Source of the DNA: Hirschia sp964351655
GTDB lineage: Bacteria > Pseudomonadota > Alphaproteobacteria > Caulobacterales > Hyphomonadaceae
NCBI GenBank assembly: GCA_964351655.1
Contig: CAYGPD010000012.1
Coordinates: forward strand, 9,399 to 73,398
Direction: 5' to 3'
DNA length: 64,000 nucleotides
Under the pieces are notes generated by a model, which was not told the origin of the DNA, ran no database searches, and saw only the letters and a program-made list of their open reading frames with translations. This document shows positions 8,494-17,905 of the stretch, piece after piece (position 1 is the first letter of the stretch; each line of letters opens with the position of its first letter). The translations under genes and the position numbers were made by a program.

Positions 8494-9090
8494 TTATTTT
8501 GTCTGGAATAGGAAAAGTATATTGCAATCAGTTACATCTCCGTTGGATGTAAATATTGGGGATATGAGTTCTAGTTCATATGATAAATTAGTGTCTTTGA
8601 GTTTAGCCTGAAATGTTAATTGCCCGCGGGAAGATTGAATTCGTCGATATTTCGCACCTACAGAACTGTTCGTTATCTTACTAGTATAATCGTCGGGCAA
8701 TGTAGTTTCAAATGGAACAAAGCTTCCAAAGCGTAATGATAAATATTCAAGTATTTCGTTGAAATCTGCTTCGCATTGCGCTGTAGAAACGTCTTTTAAT
8801 TTCCGGGTCATCAGCAATTGTGTTTTTTGAACAGCAGTTTTGGAATTCGGCTCCAGGAACTCTACTGAATATTCTTTCTCGTTTATTGATACCGGCTCCG
8901 TTAGCTTCAGCTTATTAAAAAGCGGGCTTGTTTCTGCGTTATAATCTAATTTATTCGCATTCATCGCAGATGCAAAACCATCAATCGACTGTGTAAGGCA
9001 GATGTTACTGATGCAGGGCTTTATTTCTTGGATTGAGTTTGTGCAATTAAGCAGAATGGGTGAAAGAAAGCATAAAAGAACATGTCGCAT
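8494..9090 (-). CDS. Putative lipoprotein of unknown function
   Basis: 198 aa. The ATG at 9090 gives MRHVLLCFLSPILLNC, a compact lipoprotein signal with Cys in a lipobox-like position, and GGAG lies about eight bases upstream. The longer frame starts at 9117. The mature part is mixed charged and contains several Cys (in SNIC, AQCEADF and DCNILF), which suggests disulfides in the periplasm. I do not recognise a family. It sits downstream of the Nudix gene on the same strand, 37 bases away, and may be co-transcribed with it. Confidence 0.65.
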   Translation of the reverse strand: MRHVLLCFLSPILLNCTNSIQEIKPCISNICLTQSIDGFASAMNANKLDYNAETSPLFNKLKLTEPVSINEKEYSVEFLEPNSKTAVQKTQLLMTRKLKDVSTAQCEADFNEILEYLSLRFGSFVPFETTLPDDYTSKITNSSVGAKYRRIQSSRGQLTFQAKLKDTNLSYELELISPIFTSNGDVTDCNILFLFQTK

Positions 9091-9127
9091 TGAGCATCTC
9101 CAAATTTTCGATTTCAAAACGACACCA

Positions 9128-9874
9128 CTAATCCCGCGTCAGCCGCTCAAGAAAGCTTTCATTGTCTTTCCAGTAGGTCATGAAGGGGGCGTGGTCAGCG
9201 TCAGGTTCTTCTATGCGCTTTTGGGCTTCGCTTATTGTGAAGCGGGTGATACCGGGCAGGTCTAGGTCTGCGATTTCTTCGAAGGTGAACCAGTGCAAAT
9301 CTAATAGTTCATGGCTATCCACGGGACGTTTGAGTTCTGCGAGAACGTCTTCGGATTTAGCGAGGAAGAAACGTGCATCAAATCGTTTTGGGCGATAGGG
9401 CGGTGTGATTGCGCGGCCTATAAATTGGATGTTGTTAAGATAGGGACGTACACCAAAGGAAAGATATGTGCGCCAGCTTTCATCTAGGTTTGGCGTGATC
9501 TCAATATCTTCAGAGACGGGCTTACCTATGACGAGGCCGGTTTCTTCAAATGTTTCACGGATGGCAGATAGAACCAATCCTTCGGGCGAGGTATTGCTTT
9601 GAATTTGCAATAAGGATCGACATGTTGGATTTAGGTCGCCAATGGCTGTTATGTCCAAATCAGTGGGGTCCATGCGGCCACCTGGGAAGACATATTTGTC
9701 AGGCATGAATGTGTGACCACTCGCGCGTTGGCCCATAAGGATGCGCGGCGTTGGGCCATCATTACGCACGAGGATCATTGTGGCTGCATCTTTGGCGTCC
9801 ACCGGATTTTGCGCGAGGCTAATATCCGGTGGTGCGTCGTCAAATTGTCCGGGTTTGAATGTGTTTTCTGACAT
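9128..9874 (-). CDS. NUDIX hydrolase
   Basis: 248 aa. The Nudix box is split: FPGGRMDP at residues 63-70 supplies the Gly, and AIRETFEETGLVIG at 104-117 supplies the REx2EE metal-binding core. The distance between them is about 26 residues longer than in the standard box. This layout recalls the NUDT19/CoA-diphosphatase-like group (inference). It hydrolyses a nucleoside diphosphate linked to some moiety. Located directly downstream of rnr. Confidence 0.85.
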   Translation of the reverse strand: MSENTFKPGQFDDAPPDISLAQNPVDAKDAATMILVRNDGPTPRILMGQRASGHTFMPDKYVFPGGRMDPTDLDITAIGDLNPTCRSLLQIQSNTSPEGLVLSAIRETFEETGLVIGKPVSEDIEITPNLDESWRTYLSFGVRPYLNNIQFIGRAITPPYRPKRFDARFFLAKSEDVLAELKRPVDSHELLDLHWFTFEEIADLDLPGITRFTISEAQKRIEEPDADHAPFMTYWKDNESFLERLTRD

Positions 9875-9904
9875 TGCGTTTCACTCCCGCACCTACGCTT
9901 AGGC

Positions 9905-12196
9905 TTATTTTCTTTTTCCTAAGCGTATGTTTTTTCGGCGGCCTTGTGAAGCTGTAGCGCGCTTTTTAGAGCCGCCTTTGCGTCCCCGTGGTGGGTGGTT
10001 GTCGCGGCCATGTCGTGCACGTTTAGGCTTTAACAATTCTTCACGTGCAGGACGCGGGTCAGATAGCATTTCAAACAATAGCCCACCTGTAACCGGTGTG
10101 GCTTCTGCAAGTTTTACTAGGACCGGCATACCCATTTCATAGCGCATTTCTGTGCGATCACCGACGAGCGCAGCATTGTTCTCATCATAGAGCCAGTATT
10201 CTTCCGAGAGGCGTGCTGCTGGAATAAAGCCATCTGCGCCACTATCGTTGAGTTTTACAAATAGCCCAGCTTTGGTGACACCGGCGATACGGCCTTGAAA
10301 TTCCGCACCGACTTTATCTGACATGAAGGCCACGAGATAGCGGTCTGTTGCATCACGTTCTGCTGCCATTGAGCGGCGTTCAGTCGTTGTGAGGTGTTCG
10401 GCAATTTGTTCTAGGCGCTTTGATTCCACATCAGAAATGCCATCAGGACCAAGACCCAACGCACGAATGAGTGCGCGGTGTACGATCAAGTCAGAGTATC
10501 GACGGATAGGGGATGTAAAGTGCGCATATTTTGCGAGGTTTAATCCAAAGTGCCCGTAATTCTCGTGTGAATAGCGCGCTTGAGATTGAGACCTTAGTAC
10601 CATTTCAGACACAAGGTGTTCATGCTCGGTTGAACGCGATTGTTCGAGTAGACGATTGAAGCGCGCTGAGGTCTTCTTCTCGCCGCGTGTCCACTTCATG
10701 CCGATTGTAGGCAGGAAAATGCCAAGAGCGAGGATTTTCTCATCTGAAGGTTCTTCGTGGATACGATAAATGAGCGGCGAGTGCGTTTTCTCTAAGCTTT
10801 CAGCCGCACACACATTGGCTTGGATCATAAATTCTTCGATCAGCTTGTGCGCATCAAAACGATCTTTTGTGTAAACGCCTAACACATTGCCTTCCTTATC
10901 GAGAGCAACGCGGCGCTCTGGAAGGTCTAGGTCGAGAGGTTGGCGCTTTTCACGTGCTTTACCAACGCAAGCATAGGCGGCCCACAATGGTTTCAGCACT
11001 GTCTCTAATAGAGGCGCTGATTTTTCGTCAGGCTTTCCATCAACAGCGTTTTGGGCTTGCTCATATGATAGCTTGGCAACTGAACGCATCGTGCCGCGAA
11101 TGAAACGGTGATCAATTTTGTCACCTGCCGCGTTGAAACGCATTTCAACGGCGAATGTCTCACGGATTTCATTTTCTTTTAGCGAACATTGTTCAGCAGA
11201 AAGCGCTTCAGGAAGCATGGGCGCAACGCGATCAGGGAAATAAGTAGAATTTCCGCGTCTAAAGGCTTCATCATCTAGCGCTGTACCATGCTGCACATAG
11301 GCGGCAACATCGGCAATCGCGACATAGACAATCCAGCCGCCTTTATTGTTTTCAGCATCATCGGGCTTGGCATACACAGCATCGTCATGGTCACGTGCAT
11401 CCGCAGGGTCAATCGTGACGAGGGGAAGGTGTGTAAGGTCCTCACGTTTGGTTTTTTGTGCTGTTGCGTTTTCAGCTTCAGCCAGAACTTCTGTTGGAAA
11501 TTCATCTGGCACATCATGCGTATGCAGCGCGACAATGGAAGCAGATTTGGGGTTGTCCATCGTGCCGACAATTTCAACCACTTCAGCCATTTGCGGGCCG
11601 TGAGGTTTGGATTTTTTCAATTTTATACGAACAATGTCGCCCGTTTCAGCATCTTTTGAGAGTGCTTTTTCAACAAGATATTCGTGTTTGTCTTTGCGGC
11701 TTGTTGGTTTGACGCGGCCACCATGTCTATTGGCTTCAAACAGCCCTATGACAGTGGTTTGGGGTGTATCGTCGAACTTCTTGATGACTTTCGCATACCA
11801 AAGGCCATCATTCGCTTTCCCCACTTTACATAAAGCGCGGTCGCCTATGGCAAAGGTTTCGTTGCGTTTGCGGGAAGCGGATGCGACGCAGGTGATGTCA
11901 GGTCCGTAAAGACCATCTGTGCCGATGCAGCGACCAACAAGATCGCCATGCTCATCAATTTTTTCAAATTTCACAACAGAGGTCGGCGGAGGCGCATCAA
12001 CGCTTGCAAACTGGCGTTTGCCTGTGCGGGCAATCGTGCCTTCTGTTTCTAGTTTCTTCAGAATCTGACGCAGCGCGACACGGTCGGAGCCTTGAACGCC
12101 AAGACCTCGTGCAATTTCGCGTTTGTTAGATTTATCGGGATTGCGTTCTAAAAATTCAAGAACGACTTTTTCAGTTATATTACTCATGGGGGCCAT
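9905..12196 (-). CDS. rnr: Ribonuclease R
   Basis: 763 aa. Order of domains: N-terminal winged helix (about 1-70), cold-shock/OB region (about 70-210), RNB catalytic domain with the Asp cluster TIDPADARDHDDAV at 261-274, an S1 domain (GAEFQGRIAGVTKAGLFVKL) and a Lys/Arg-rich tail. It is a processive 3'-to-5' exoribonuclease that degrades structured RNA, acting in mRNA and rRNA quality control. A nearby in-frame ATG (12187) is an alternative start. The rnr-topA-dprA neighbourhood is typical of Alphaproteobacteria. Confidence 0.95.
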   Translation of the reverse strand: MAPMSNITEKVVLEFLERNPDKSNKREIARGLGVQGSDRVALRQILKKLETEGTIARTGKRQFASVDAPPPTSVVKFEKIDEHGDLVGRCIGTDGLYGPDITCVASASRKRNETFAIGDRALCKVGKANDGLWYAKVIKKFDDTPQTTVIGLFEANRHGGRVKPTSRKDKHEYLVEKALSKDAETGDIVRIKLKKSKPHGPQMAEVVEIVGTMDNPKSASIVALHTHDVPDEFPTEVLAEAENATAQKTKREDLTHLPLVTIDPADARDHDDAVYAKPDDAENNKGGWIVYVAIADVAAYVQHGTALDDEAFRRGNSTYFPDRVAPMLPEALSAEQCSLKENEIRETFAVEMRFNAAGDKIDHRFIRGTMRSVAKLSYEQAQNAVDGKPDEKSAPLLETVLKPLWAAYACVGKAREKRQPLDLDLPERRVALDKEGNVLGVYTKDRFDAHKLIEEFMIQANVCAAESLEKTHSPLIYRIHEEPSDEKILALGIFLPTIGMKWTRGEKKTSARFNRLLEQSRSTEHEHLVSEMVLRSQSQARYSHENYGHFGLNLAKYAHFTSPIRRYSDLIVHRALIRALGLGPDGISDVESKRLEQIAEHLTTTERRSMAAERDATDRYLVAFMSDKVGAEFQGRIAGVTKAGLFVKLNDSGADGFIPAARLSEEYWLYDENNAALVGDRTEMRYEMGMPVLVKLAEATPVTGGLLFEMLSDPRPAREELLKPKRARHGRDNHPPRGRKGGSKKRATASQGRRKNIRLGKRK

Positions 12197-12278
12197 ATAA
12201 CCTAAAAAACAAAATTATGCGCGTTTTTTGTTTGAGTTAGCACGAAAGAAAAGAAACGCGGTCTCTATTAAGGTATAA

Positions 12279-13034
12279 TTATGAGGGATTTGGCCTGCTA
12301 GACACTTTGGGGAGTGGGGCTGATATGTCGATTGCCTCAAGACCAAATGACTGTTTTGGGGTGTTGTAGTCGCCAATCAGAATTTCATAGTGAAGGTGGC
12401 GTGCAACGGGCCTCTTTGCTGTTGTGCCCATTAGGCCAATGGTTTGCCCTGCTCTTACTTTTGAACCCACTTCTATATCTGGTGCGAAATTTTCTAGATG
12501 TGCATAGCGGGTAAAAATGCCGTCGCCATGATCAATGAGGATCAAATTTCCATAGTCAGCTCTGTAAAATGCTTCGGTGATTACACCGTCTCCGCCAGCA
12601 TACACGTCAACTGGTTCGGAGAAGGCGATGTCCCATCCTTTGTGGAGGGATGCGCGCCTTGAGGTACCGCGAAAACCATAACCGGACATGAGGCACCCTT
12701 GCGCAACAGGCGCGGAGGCGAGACGTACTTTAGGTGTGATTTTAAATGTTTGCTTATAACCTTTGATATTTTGGGACGCATCTGACGCGGGTGTGTTGCG
12801 CCGCCCGTCAGGATAGCAAACTTGTAGATTTTTGGGGAAGATGCGGGCCAATCGAGCTTGTTCGAACGGGGCTAGAAGCTCTTTTAGGATGAGAGTTTCT
12901 TCGCTTTTAATCGCGCCGACATATTCAATAGCCATACGTTTTGACGTGGATGCTAATTGATCGATATGAGAGGACTCGACACCAGACATTGGCAATATCG
13001 ACACCAAAGCAGACGGCAATATATTAAAAAGCAT
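12279..13034 (-). CDS. M23 family metallopeptidase (LytM domain)
   Basis: 251 aa. The C-terminal LytM/M23 domain shows the zinc ligands: His and Asp in LHKGWDIAF, and HLHYEI near the end. Typical GNLILIDHGDGIFTRYAHL and GSKVRAGQTIGLMG strands lie between them. Such proteins cut peptidoglycan cross-bridges or, if inactive, activate amidases; the full zinc set here suggests an active endopeptidase. The short hydrophobic N-terminus (MLFNILPSALVSILP) is a weak signal peptide. It lies between topA and rnr on the same strand. Confidence 0.88.
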   Translation of the reverse strand: MLFNILPSALVSILPMSGVESSHIDQLASTSKRMAIEYVGAIKSEETLILKELLAPFEQARLARIFPKNLQVCYPDGRRNTPASDASQNIKGYKQTFKITPKVRLASAPVAQGCLMSGYGFRGTSRRASLHKGWDIAFSEPVDVYAGGDGVITEAFYRADYGNLILIDHGDGIFTRYAHLENFAPDIEVGSKVRAGQTIGLMGTTAKRPVARHLHYEILIGDYNTPKQSFGLEAIDISAPLPKVSSRPNPS

Positions 13035-13205
13035 ACGAAAGTGGACCTGTACAAATGGCCCAAAACCACAGGCACAAGCAATAAACTAAGCAGTTTAGCT
13101 GGTGGATGGTGTTTGAGGCATACGAACAGTAAACCGATGGCCGTATGAAGTAAGAGGGCGGCTAGCGGATTACTGTTTTAAGCTTAAAATTCGACGTGAC
13201 TTATT

Positions 13206-15815
13206 CTACGAAGTTTCTTTGGTAGATTTTTTAGGCGTTTTTGAGGCAGTTGTTTTCTTGGCTGCAGGTTTTTTTGCTGCAGGCTTCTTTTTGGCAGGAG
13301 CCTTTTTAGCGGCAGCGCCACCTTTTGCGTCTATCAACTCAATAGCTTTTTCCAAAGTAATGGTCTCTGGCGTTAAGTCTTTTGGCAATGTTGCGTTGGT
13401 CTTTTGGTGTTTCACATAAGGCCCATACCGTCCATCATATACGTTGATCGGTTCGTCTGTTACTGGGTGTTTCCCAAGTTCTTTCAGTGCTTTAGCGGCA
13501 CCGCCGCGTCCACCTTTAGCATTTTTTTCTGCTATCAAAGCGACAGCGCGGTTTAAACCTATTTCGAAAACGTCCATAGGATCTGGCAAGTTGGCATAGG
13601 TTTTGAGGTGTTGCACATAAGGTCCGTAGCGGCCGAAATTAGCGTACATCATTTCGCCATCCTCGGGGTGAGGGCCAATTTCGCGCGGCAAATTGATCAA
13701 CTGAATTGCTTGCGCAAGTGTGAGTTCCTCAACGTTCCACCCTTTGGGGATAGAGCCACGTTTAGGCTTTTCTTTACCGACACCTTCGCCAAGCTGCACA
13801 TAAGGACCGAAACGGCCTGTGCGCAGGCTGATGTCCTTACCTGTTGCGGGGTCTTGACCCAGCAGCTTACCGTCCGGTGATACAGCGTCTTCTGCGTCTG
13901 ACCCATCTGTTGTGAAGGGGCGTGTGTGCTTACATTCAGGATAGTTTGAACACCCGATAAAGGCACCGTTACGACCAAGCTTCATTGAAAGCTGGCCTTC
14001 TTTACATAATGGACATAGGCGCGGATCTTCACCCGTGGGTTCGCCAGTCTTTTCGTCTATTTTAGGCGGGAAGATTTTAGGGCCAAGAACATCATTTAGA
14101 AGATCAAGAACGTGGGTGACACGAAGCTCAGACACCTCTTCGATTTTTGCTCTGAATTGTTTCCAAAACTCAGCAAGGAATGTTTTCCAAGCAAGCTTAC
14201 CATCGGAAACAAGGTCGAGTTTTTCTTCTAGGTCAGCCGTAAAGTCGTATTGAACATATTGATTGAAATAGTTTTCAAGGAAGATTGTGACCAAACGACC
14301 TTTATCGTCTGGAATGAAGCGGTTTTTATCCATGTGCACATAGTCACGGTCACGCAATGTCGCGAGCGTAGAGGCATATGTGGATGGGCGTCCAATGCCT
14401 AGCTCTTCCATTTTCTTCACGAGCGATGCTTCTGTAAAACGTGGAGGAGGTTGAGTAAAGCTTTGGTTTGCATCAGCTTTTTTCAAGTCGATATTATCAC
14501 CTACTGTCAAAGCTGGAAGGCGTTTGCTGTCCTCATCGCCGTTTTCATCATCGCGGCCTTCTTGGTATAAGACAAGAAAACCATCAAATTTTACGACCTG
14601 ACCCGTGGCACGTAAAATGGCATTTCCATCTTTTGATTTTAGGTCCGCTGTTGTGCGTTCAAGTTGTGCTGTTTCCATTTGAGAAGCAACGGCACGCTTC
14701 CACACAAGTTCATAAAGGCGGGTGAAATCCTGATCCATGCGCACGCTGGAAGGGTGTTTCATAAAGTCAGTTGGTCTGATGGCTTCGTGCGCTTCCTGTG
14801 CGTTTTTAGCTTTAGAGGTGTAGCGGCGTGGGCTGGATGGAACATAGGCAGCGCCGTGAACTTCTTTGATAGCATCGCGTGCAGCGTGGATAGCTTCTTC
14901 CGCCATTTCTACACCGTCTGTACGCATATATGTGATAAGACCGGCTTCATATAGCTTTTGTGCGGCACCCATTGTGCGAGAGGCATTAAAGCCCAATTTT
15001 CGGGAGGCTTCTTGCTGAAGTGTTGATGTTGTGAATGGCGGCGGCGGGTTTGATTTAACTGGTTTTGCTTCAACAGATTGAACTGTATATCCACCCACAC
15101 GGACACGTTCGAGGGCTTTTTCTGCGGCTTCTTTATTTGGAAGTGAGAATTTCTGGACTTTTTGGCCTTCAAGCTCATACAAGCGGGCTTCAAATTCGGA
15201 TTTTGAAACTGAATTCATTAAGCCTTTGATTTGCCAATATTCTTCTGGTTTGAATACCTCAATTTCCATTTCGCGTTCACAGATAAGGCGCAGCGCAACG
15301 GATTGCACACGGCCAGCAGATCGAGAACCGGGGAGCTTGCGCCATAGCACTGGTGATAGGTTGAAGCCCACGAGGTAGTCGAGTGCACGGCGTGCGAGGT
15401 ATGCGTCCACAAGCTCTTGATCTAGTTCGCGTGGCTTCTGCATAGCTTCAAGAATGGATTTTTTTGTAATCGCATTAAAGACAACGCGCTCAATGGATTT
15501 GTCTTTAAGTGCACCACGTTTTTTAGATAGAACGTCCAGAACGTGCCACGAAATTGCTTCTCCCTCTCTATCAGGGTCGGTGGCAAGTATCAGGCCGTCG
15601 GCTCCCTTTAAGGCGTCAGCAATGTCCTTGATACGCTGGTTTGATTTTGCATCTGCTTTCCACGTCATCTCAAAATCATTGTCGGGATCAACTGAACCAT
15701 CCTTAGATGGCAGATCACGAATATGCCCGTATGAGGCGAGCACTTTAAAGTCTTTTCCAAGGTATTGGTTGATTGTCTTGGCTTTGGCCGGGGACTCAAC
15801 GACAACGACTTTCAT
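13206..15815 (-). CDS. topA: DNA topoisomerase I
   Basis: 869 aa type IA topoisomerase. The Toprim domain opens with VVVESPAKAKTINQYLG and has the metal-binding TDPDREGEAISWH at 80-91. The catalytic Tyr is Tyr296 in AGLITYMRTDG. A C4 zinc ribbon (CPLC...CSNYPEC) follows around 615-640. Then come three repeats built on GR(F/Y)GPYV and an Ala/Lys-rich basic tail of about 40 residues that probably holds DNA. The enzyme relaxes negative supercoils. The zinc-ribbon/GRYGPYV architecture matches alphaproteobacterial TopA. Confidence 0.97.
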   Translation of the reverse strand: MKVVVVESPAKAKTINQYLGKDFKVLASYGHIRDLPSKDGSVDPDNDFEMTWKADAKSNQRIKDIADALKGADGLILATDPDREGEAISWHVLDVLSKKRGALKDKSIERVVFNAITKKSILEAMQKPRELDQELVDAYLARRALDYLVGFNLSPVLWRKLPGSRSAGRVQSVALRLICEREMEIEVFKPEEYWQIKGLMNSVSKSEFEARLYELEGQKVQKFSLPNKEAAEKALERVRVGGYTVQSVEAKPVKSNPPPPFTTSTLQQEASRKLGFNASRTMGAAQKLYEAGLITYMRTDGVEMAEEAIHAARDAIKEVHGAAYVPSSPRRYTSKAKNAQEAHEAIRPTDFMKHPSSVRMDQDFTRLYELVWKRAVASQMETAQLERTTADLKSKDGNAILRATGQVVKFDGFLVLYQEGRDDENGDEDSKRLPALTVGDNIDLKKADANQSFTQPPPRFTEASLVKKMEELGIGRPSTYASTLATLRDRDYVHMDKNRFIPDDKGRLVTIFLENYFNQYVQYDFTADLEEKLDLVSDGKLAWKTFLAEFWKQFRAKIEEVSELRVTHVLDLLNDVLGPKIFPPKIDEKTGEPTGEDPRLCPLCKEGQLSMKLGRNGAFIGCSNYPECKHTRPFTTDGSDAEDAVSPDGKLLGQDPATGKDISLRTGRFGPYVQLGEGVGKEKPKRGSIPKGWNVEELTLAQAIQLINLPREIGPHPEDGEMMYANFGRYGPYVQHLKTYANLPDPMDVFEIGLNRAVALIAEKNAKGGRGGAAKALKELGKHPVTDEPINVYDGRYGPYVKHQKTNATLPKDLTPETITLEKAIELIDAKGGAAAKKAPAKKKPAAKKPAAKKTTASKTPKKSTKETS

Positions 15816-15989
15816 ACTATATTCTCCCGGCTGTTTATACGTGTTCTAGGCGGTCATACACCTTGCCCACCCCAATGCATTAGAGCGGCGGAAACTGGTA
15901 GAGCTGAACAAGAAAGTCAATTAATCAATTTAAGACAATGTGTGAACTAGCCCAAAATTATCACTTAAAAGGCGAGTTTTACACAGGTC

Positions 15990-16010
15990 TTATCAGCTTG
16001 CGACTGATAA
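15990..16010. repeat. Inverted repeat just after dprA stop
   Basis: TTATCAG (15990-15996) and CTGATAA (16004-16010) around a 7-base loop, ending one base before the dprA stop codon. There is no T-run in the dprA direction, so it is at best a weak terminator or an mRNA 3' stabiliser. Confidence 0.35.
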
Positions 16011-17138
16011 TCATTCAATGATTATATTGGCATATCCACCTGCATGTGTTTGCGCAAAACCGTCTAATTCCAATTCAGTAAGCGCGATTTGGACCTCTCT
16101 ATGAGGCGCTCCCACAACGCGCACAAGCTCATCGATATGGGTTGGCGTTGGTGAAAGTGCAATTTTTAATGTGTTGAGAGTTGAAGCTGAACAATCTGTG
16201 AGCGGAGGAAGGGTATATTCTTCGGATTCTGCCTCGGCGAGTATCGGAAGTGTGCAGCCTTCTAAGGCTGCGATGACGTCGTGGGCATCTTCTACGAGCC
16301 ACGCGCCTTGCTTGAGAAGACCGTTTGATCCATGCGTGCGTTCATCCAGTGGAGAGCCTGGTATGGCGAGAACTTCACGTCCTTGTTCAAGTGCGACGCG
16401 TGCCGAGATGAGGGAACCAGAACGCTTTGCAGCTTCGGCGACAAGGACCGCCATGGAAAGACCTGTAATGATACGATTGCGTTTTGGAAAATCGCGTGCG
16501 GTTGCTGTATATCCAATTGGCGCTTCAGAGACGATTGCGCCGCGTTCTAATATTCTGTCGTAGAGTTTTGCATGTTCGGGCGGATAGATCGCATTCACAC
16601 CGCCAGCGAGGACTGCGATTGTGTGACCATGTTGGAGGGCAGCGGCGTGGGCTTCGCCATCAATGCCGCGTGCCATGCCTGAAACGATAGTGTATCCAGC
16701 TTTTGCTAGATCAGCAGAGATGTCCCGTGTGAGTTTGCGTCCCGCTGCCGACGCATTGCGGGCACCGACAATTGCAATGGCGGGCTTTAGAAAGGCTTCC
16801 ATATCGCCGCGCACGCATATCATTGGAATAGGCGGCGAGATTGCACTAAGGGGGAGGGGGTAATCGCTTTCATCATAGGCAATAAAGCGCGCGCCTAATT
16901 TAGTCGCTTGGATCAGTTCTTTTTCTATGTTGGCAGCGCTGGGAATTTTGAAGCTTTTGGCTTTGCCTGATCTTGTCGTGAGGCTGGGGAGCGCATCAAG
17001 GATTGCATCCACGTCACCTTTAAAACGTGCCATAAGCTGTGCATACGTCATTGGACCAATATTGGGCGTACGCAAGAGCTGCAATCTCTTGACCCGTTCT
17101 TGATCGGTGAGTGTTTTATGGTTTTGCGAATGCATCAT
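16011..17138 (-). CDS. dprA: DNA-processing protein DprA
   Basis: 375 aa. The central Rossmann-like DprA/Smf domain has VGARNASAAGRKLTRDI, GYTIVSGMARGIDGEAH and VLAGGVNAIYPPEH, the last being the family signature. A C-terminal winged-helix (TPTHIDELVRVVGAPHREV) is also typical. DprA binds incoming single-stranded DNA during natural transformation and loads RecA. The ATG at 17138 is preferred because GGAGGGG lies just upstream; the frame could start at the TTG at 17153. It follows plsY after about 30 bases. Confidence 0.95.
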   Translation of the reverse strand: MMHSQNHKTLTDQERVKRLQLLRTPNIGPMTYAQLMARFKGDVDAILDALPSLTTRSGKAKSFKIPSAANIEKELIQATKLGARFIAYDESDYPLPLSAISPPIPMICVRGDMEAFLKPAIAIVGARNASAAGRKLTRDISADLAKAGYTIVSGMARGIDGEAHAAALQHGHTIAVLAGGVNAIYPPEHAKLYDRILERGAIVSEAPIGYTATARDFPKRNRIITGLSMAVLVAEAAKRSGSLISARVALEQGREVLAIPGSPLDERTHGSNGLLKQGAWLVEDAHDVIAALEGCTLPILAEAESEEYTLPPLTDCSASTLNTLKIALSPTPTHIDELVRVVGAPHREVQIALTELELDGFAQTHAGGYANIIIE

Positions 17139-17168
17139 TTGGCCCCCCTCCAAATGTTCAAGCTTTAG

Positions 17169-17792
17169 CTATGCGACGTCGTTGGCTTTCTTCTTCCCGA
17201 TTTTTTCTTCCGTGCCATTCATCAATCGTTTGATGTTTTCGCGGTGGCGATAAAATAGTAGAATGGAAAGTGCGGCCGTGACGCATACGGCGAAAATGTC
17301 ACCGATTAGCCAATATGTGAGCGCTGGCAGGAGGGCGGCAGTGACGAGCGCCGCAAGTGAGGAATAGCGAAAGGCGACTGCGATTGAGAGCCAGCAGATG
17401 GCGAACGCAATCCCGACTTGCCACATAATGCCAAAGAGCATTCCGATAAATGTCGCAACGCCTTTGCCGCCTTTGAACTTGAGCCAAACAGGATAGCAAT
17501 GGCCTACAAAAGCGGCAGCACCTGCAAGTAATCCAGCGTGAAAACTAAAAATGAAACTAAAAATAGCTGCTGCGATTCCCGCTTTCCCTGCATCCAGAAG
17601 AAGCGTTGCGAGCGCAAGGTCTTTGCGTCCTGTTCGTAAAACATTGGTGGCTCCAATATTTCCCGAGCCGATGCTGCGAATATCACCCAAGCCTGCCATG
17701 CGCGTGATAACGAGGCCAAAAGGAATAGACCCAAAAAAGTATCCACCGGCGATGGCAATGGCGTAGATAATCGCAATAGGCATGTCTTGCAT
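17169..17792 (-). CDS. plsY: Acyl-phosphate glycerol-3-phosphate acyltransferase
   Basis: 207 aa multi-span membrane protein. The three conserved PlsY loops are present: GSIPFGLVITR, SIGSGNIGATNVLR, and KFKGGKGVAT. PlsY transfers the acyl group from acyl-phosphate to glycerol-3-phosphate, the first step of phospholipid synthesis, in the inner membrane. In Caulobacter-like genomes it normally sits beside pyrC/pyrB; here the neighbour is an alpha/beta hydrolase. Confidence 0.95.
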   Translation of the reverse strand: MQDMPIAIIYAIAIAGGYFFGSIPFGLVITRMAGLGDIRSIGSGNIGATNVLRTGRKDLALATLLLDAGKAGIAAAIFSFIFSFHAGLLAGAAAFVGHCYPVWLKFKGGKGVATFIGMLFGIMWQVGIAFAICWLSIAVAFRYSSLAALVTAALLPALTYWLIGDIFAVCVTAALSILLFYRHRENIKRLMNGTEEKIGKKKANDVA

Positions 17793-17905
17793 GGTCGTTC
17801 CAACGTTTCAGGACTAATAAGTTAGGCATAGCTACTCACATCAATTGGTGCAAGTGCGTGAAATTTATACAATTCCCCAATTTGCCAGACTAAGAATAAT
17901 AGAAG

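Noticed and set aside
13176..13189. Palindrome TTTTAAGCTTAAAA after topA
   Set aside because: AT-rich self-complementary sequence, no T-run in the topA direction and no evidence of function; too weak to call.
15454..15849. 131-residue plus-strand frame opposite the 5' part of topA
   Set aside because: Antisense to a strongly conserved gene; no recognisable domain.
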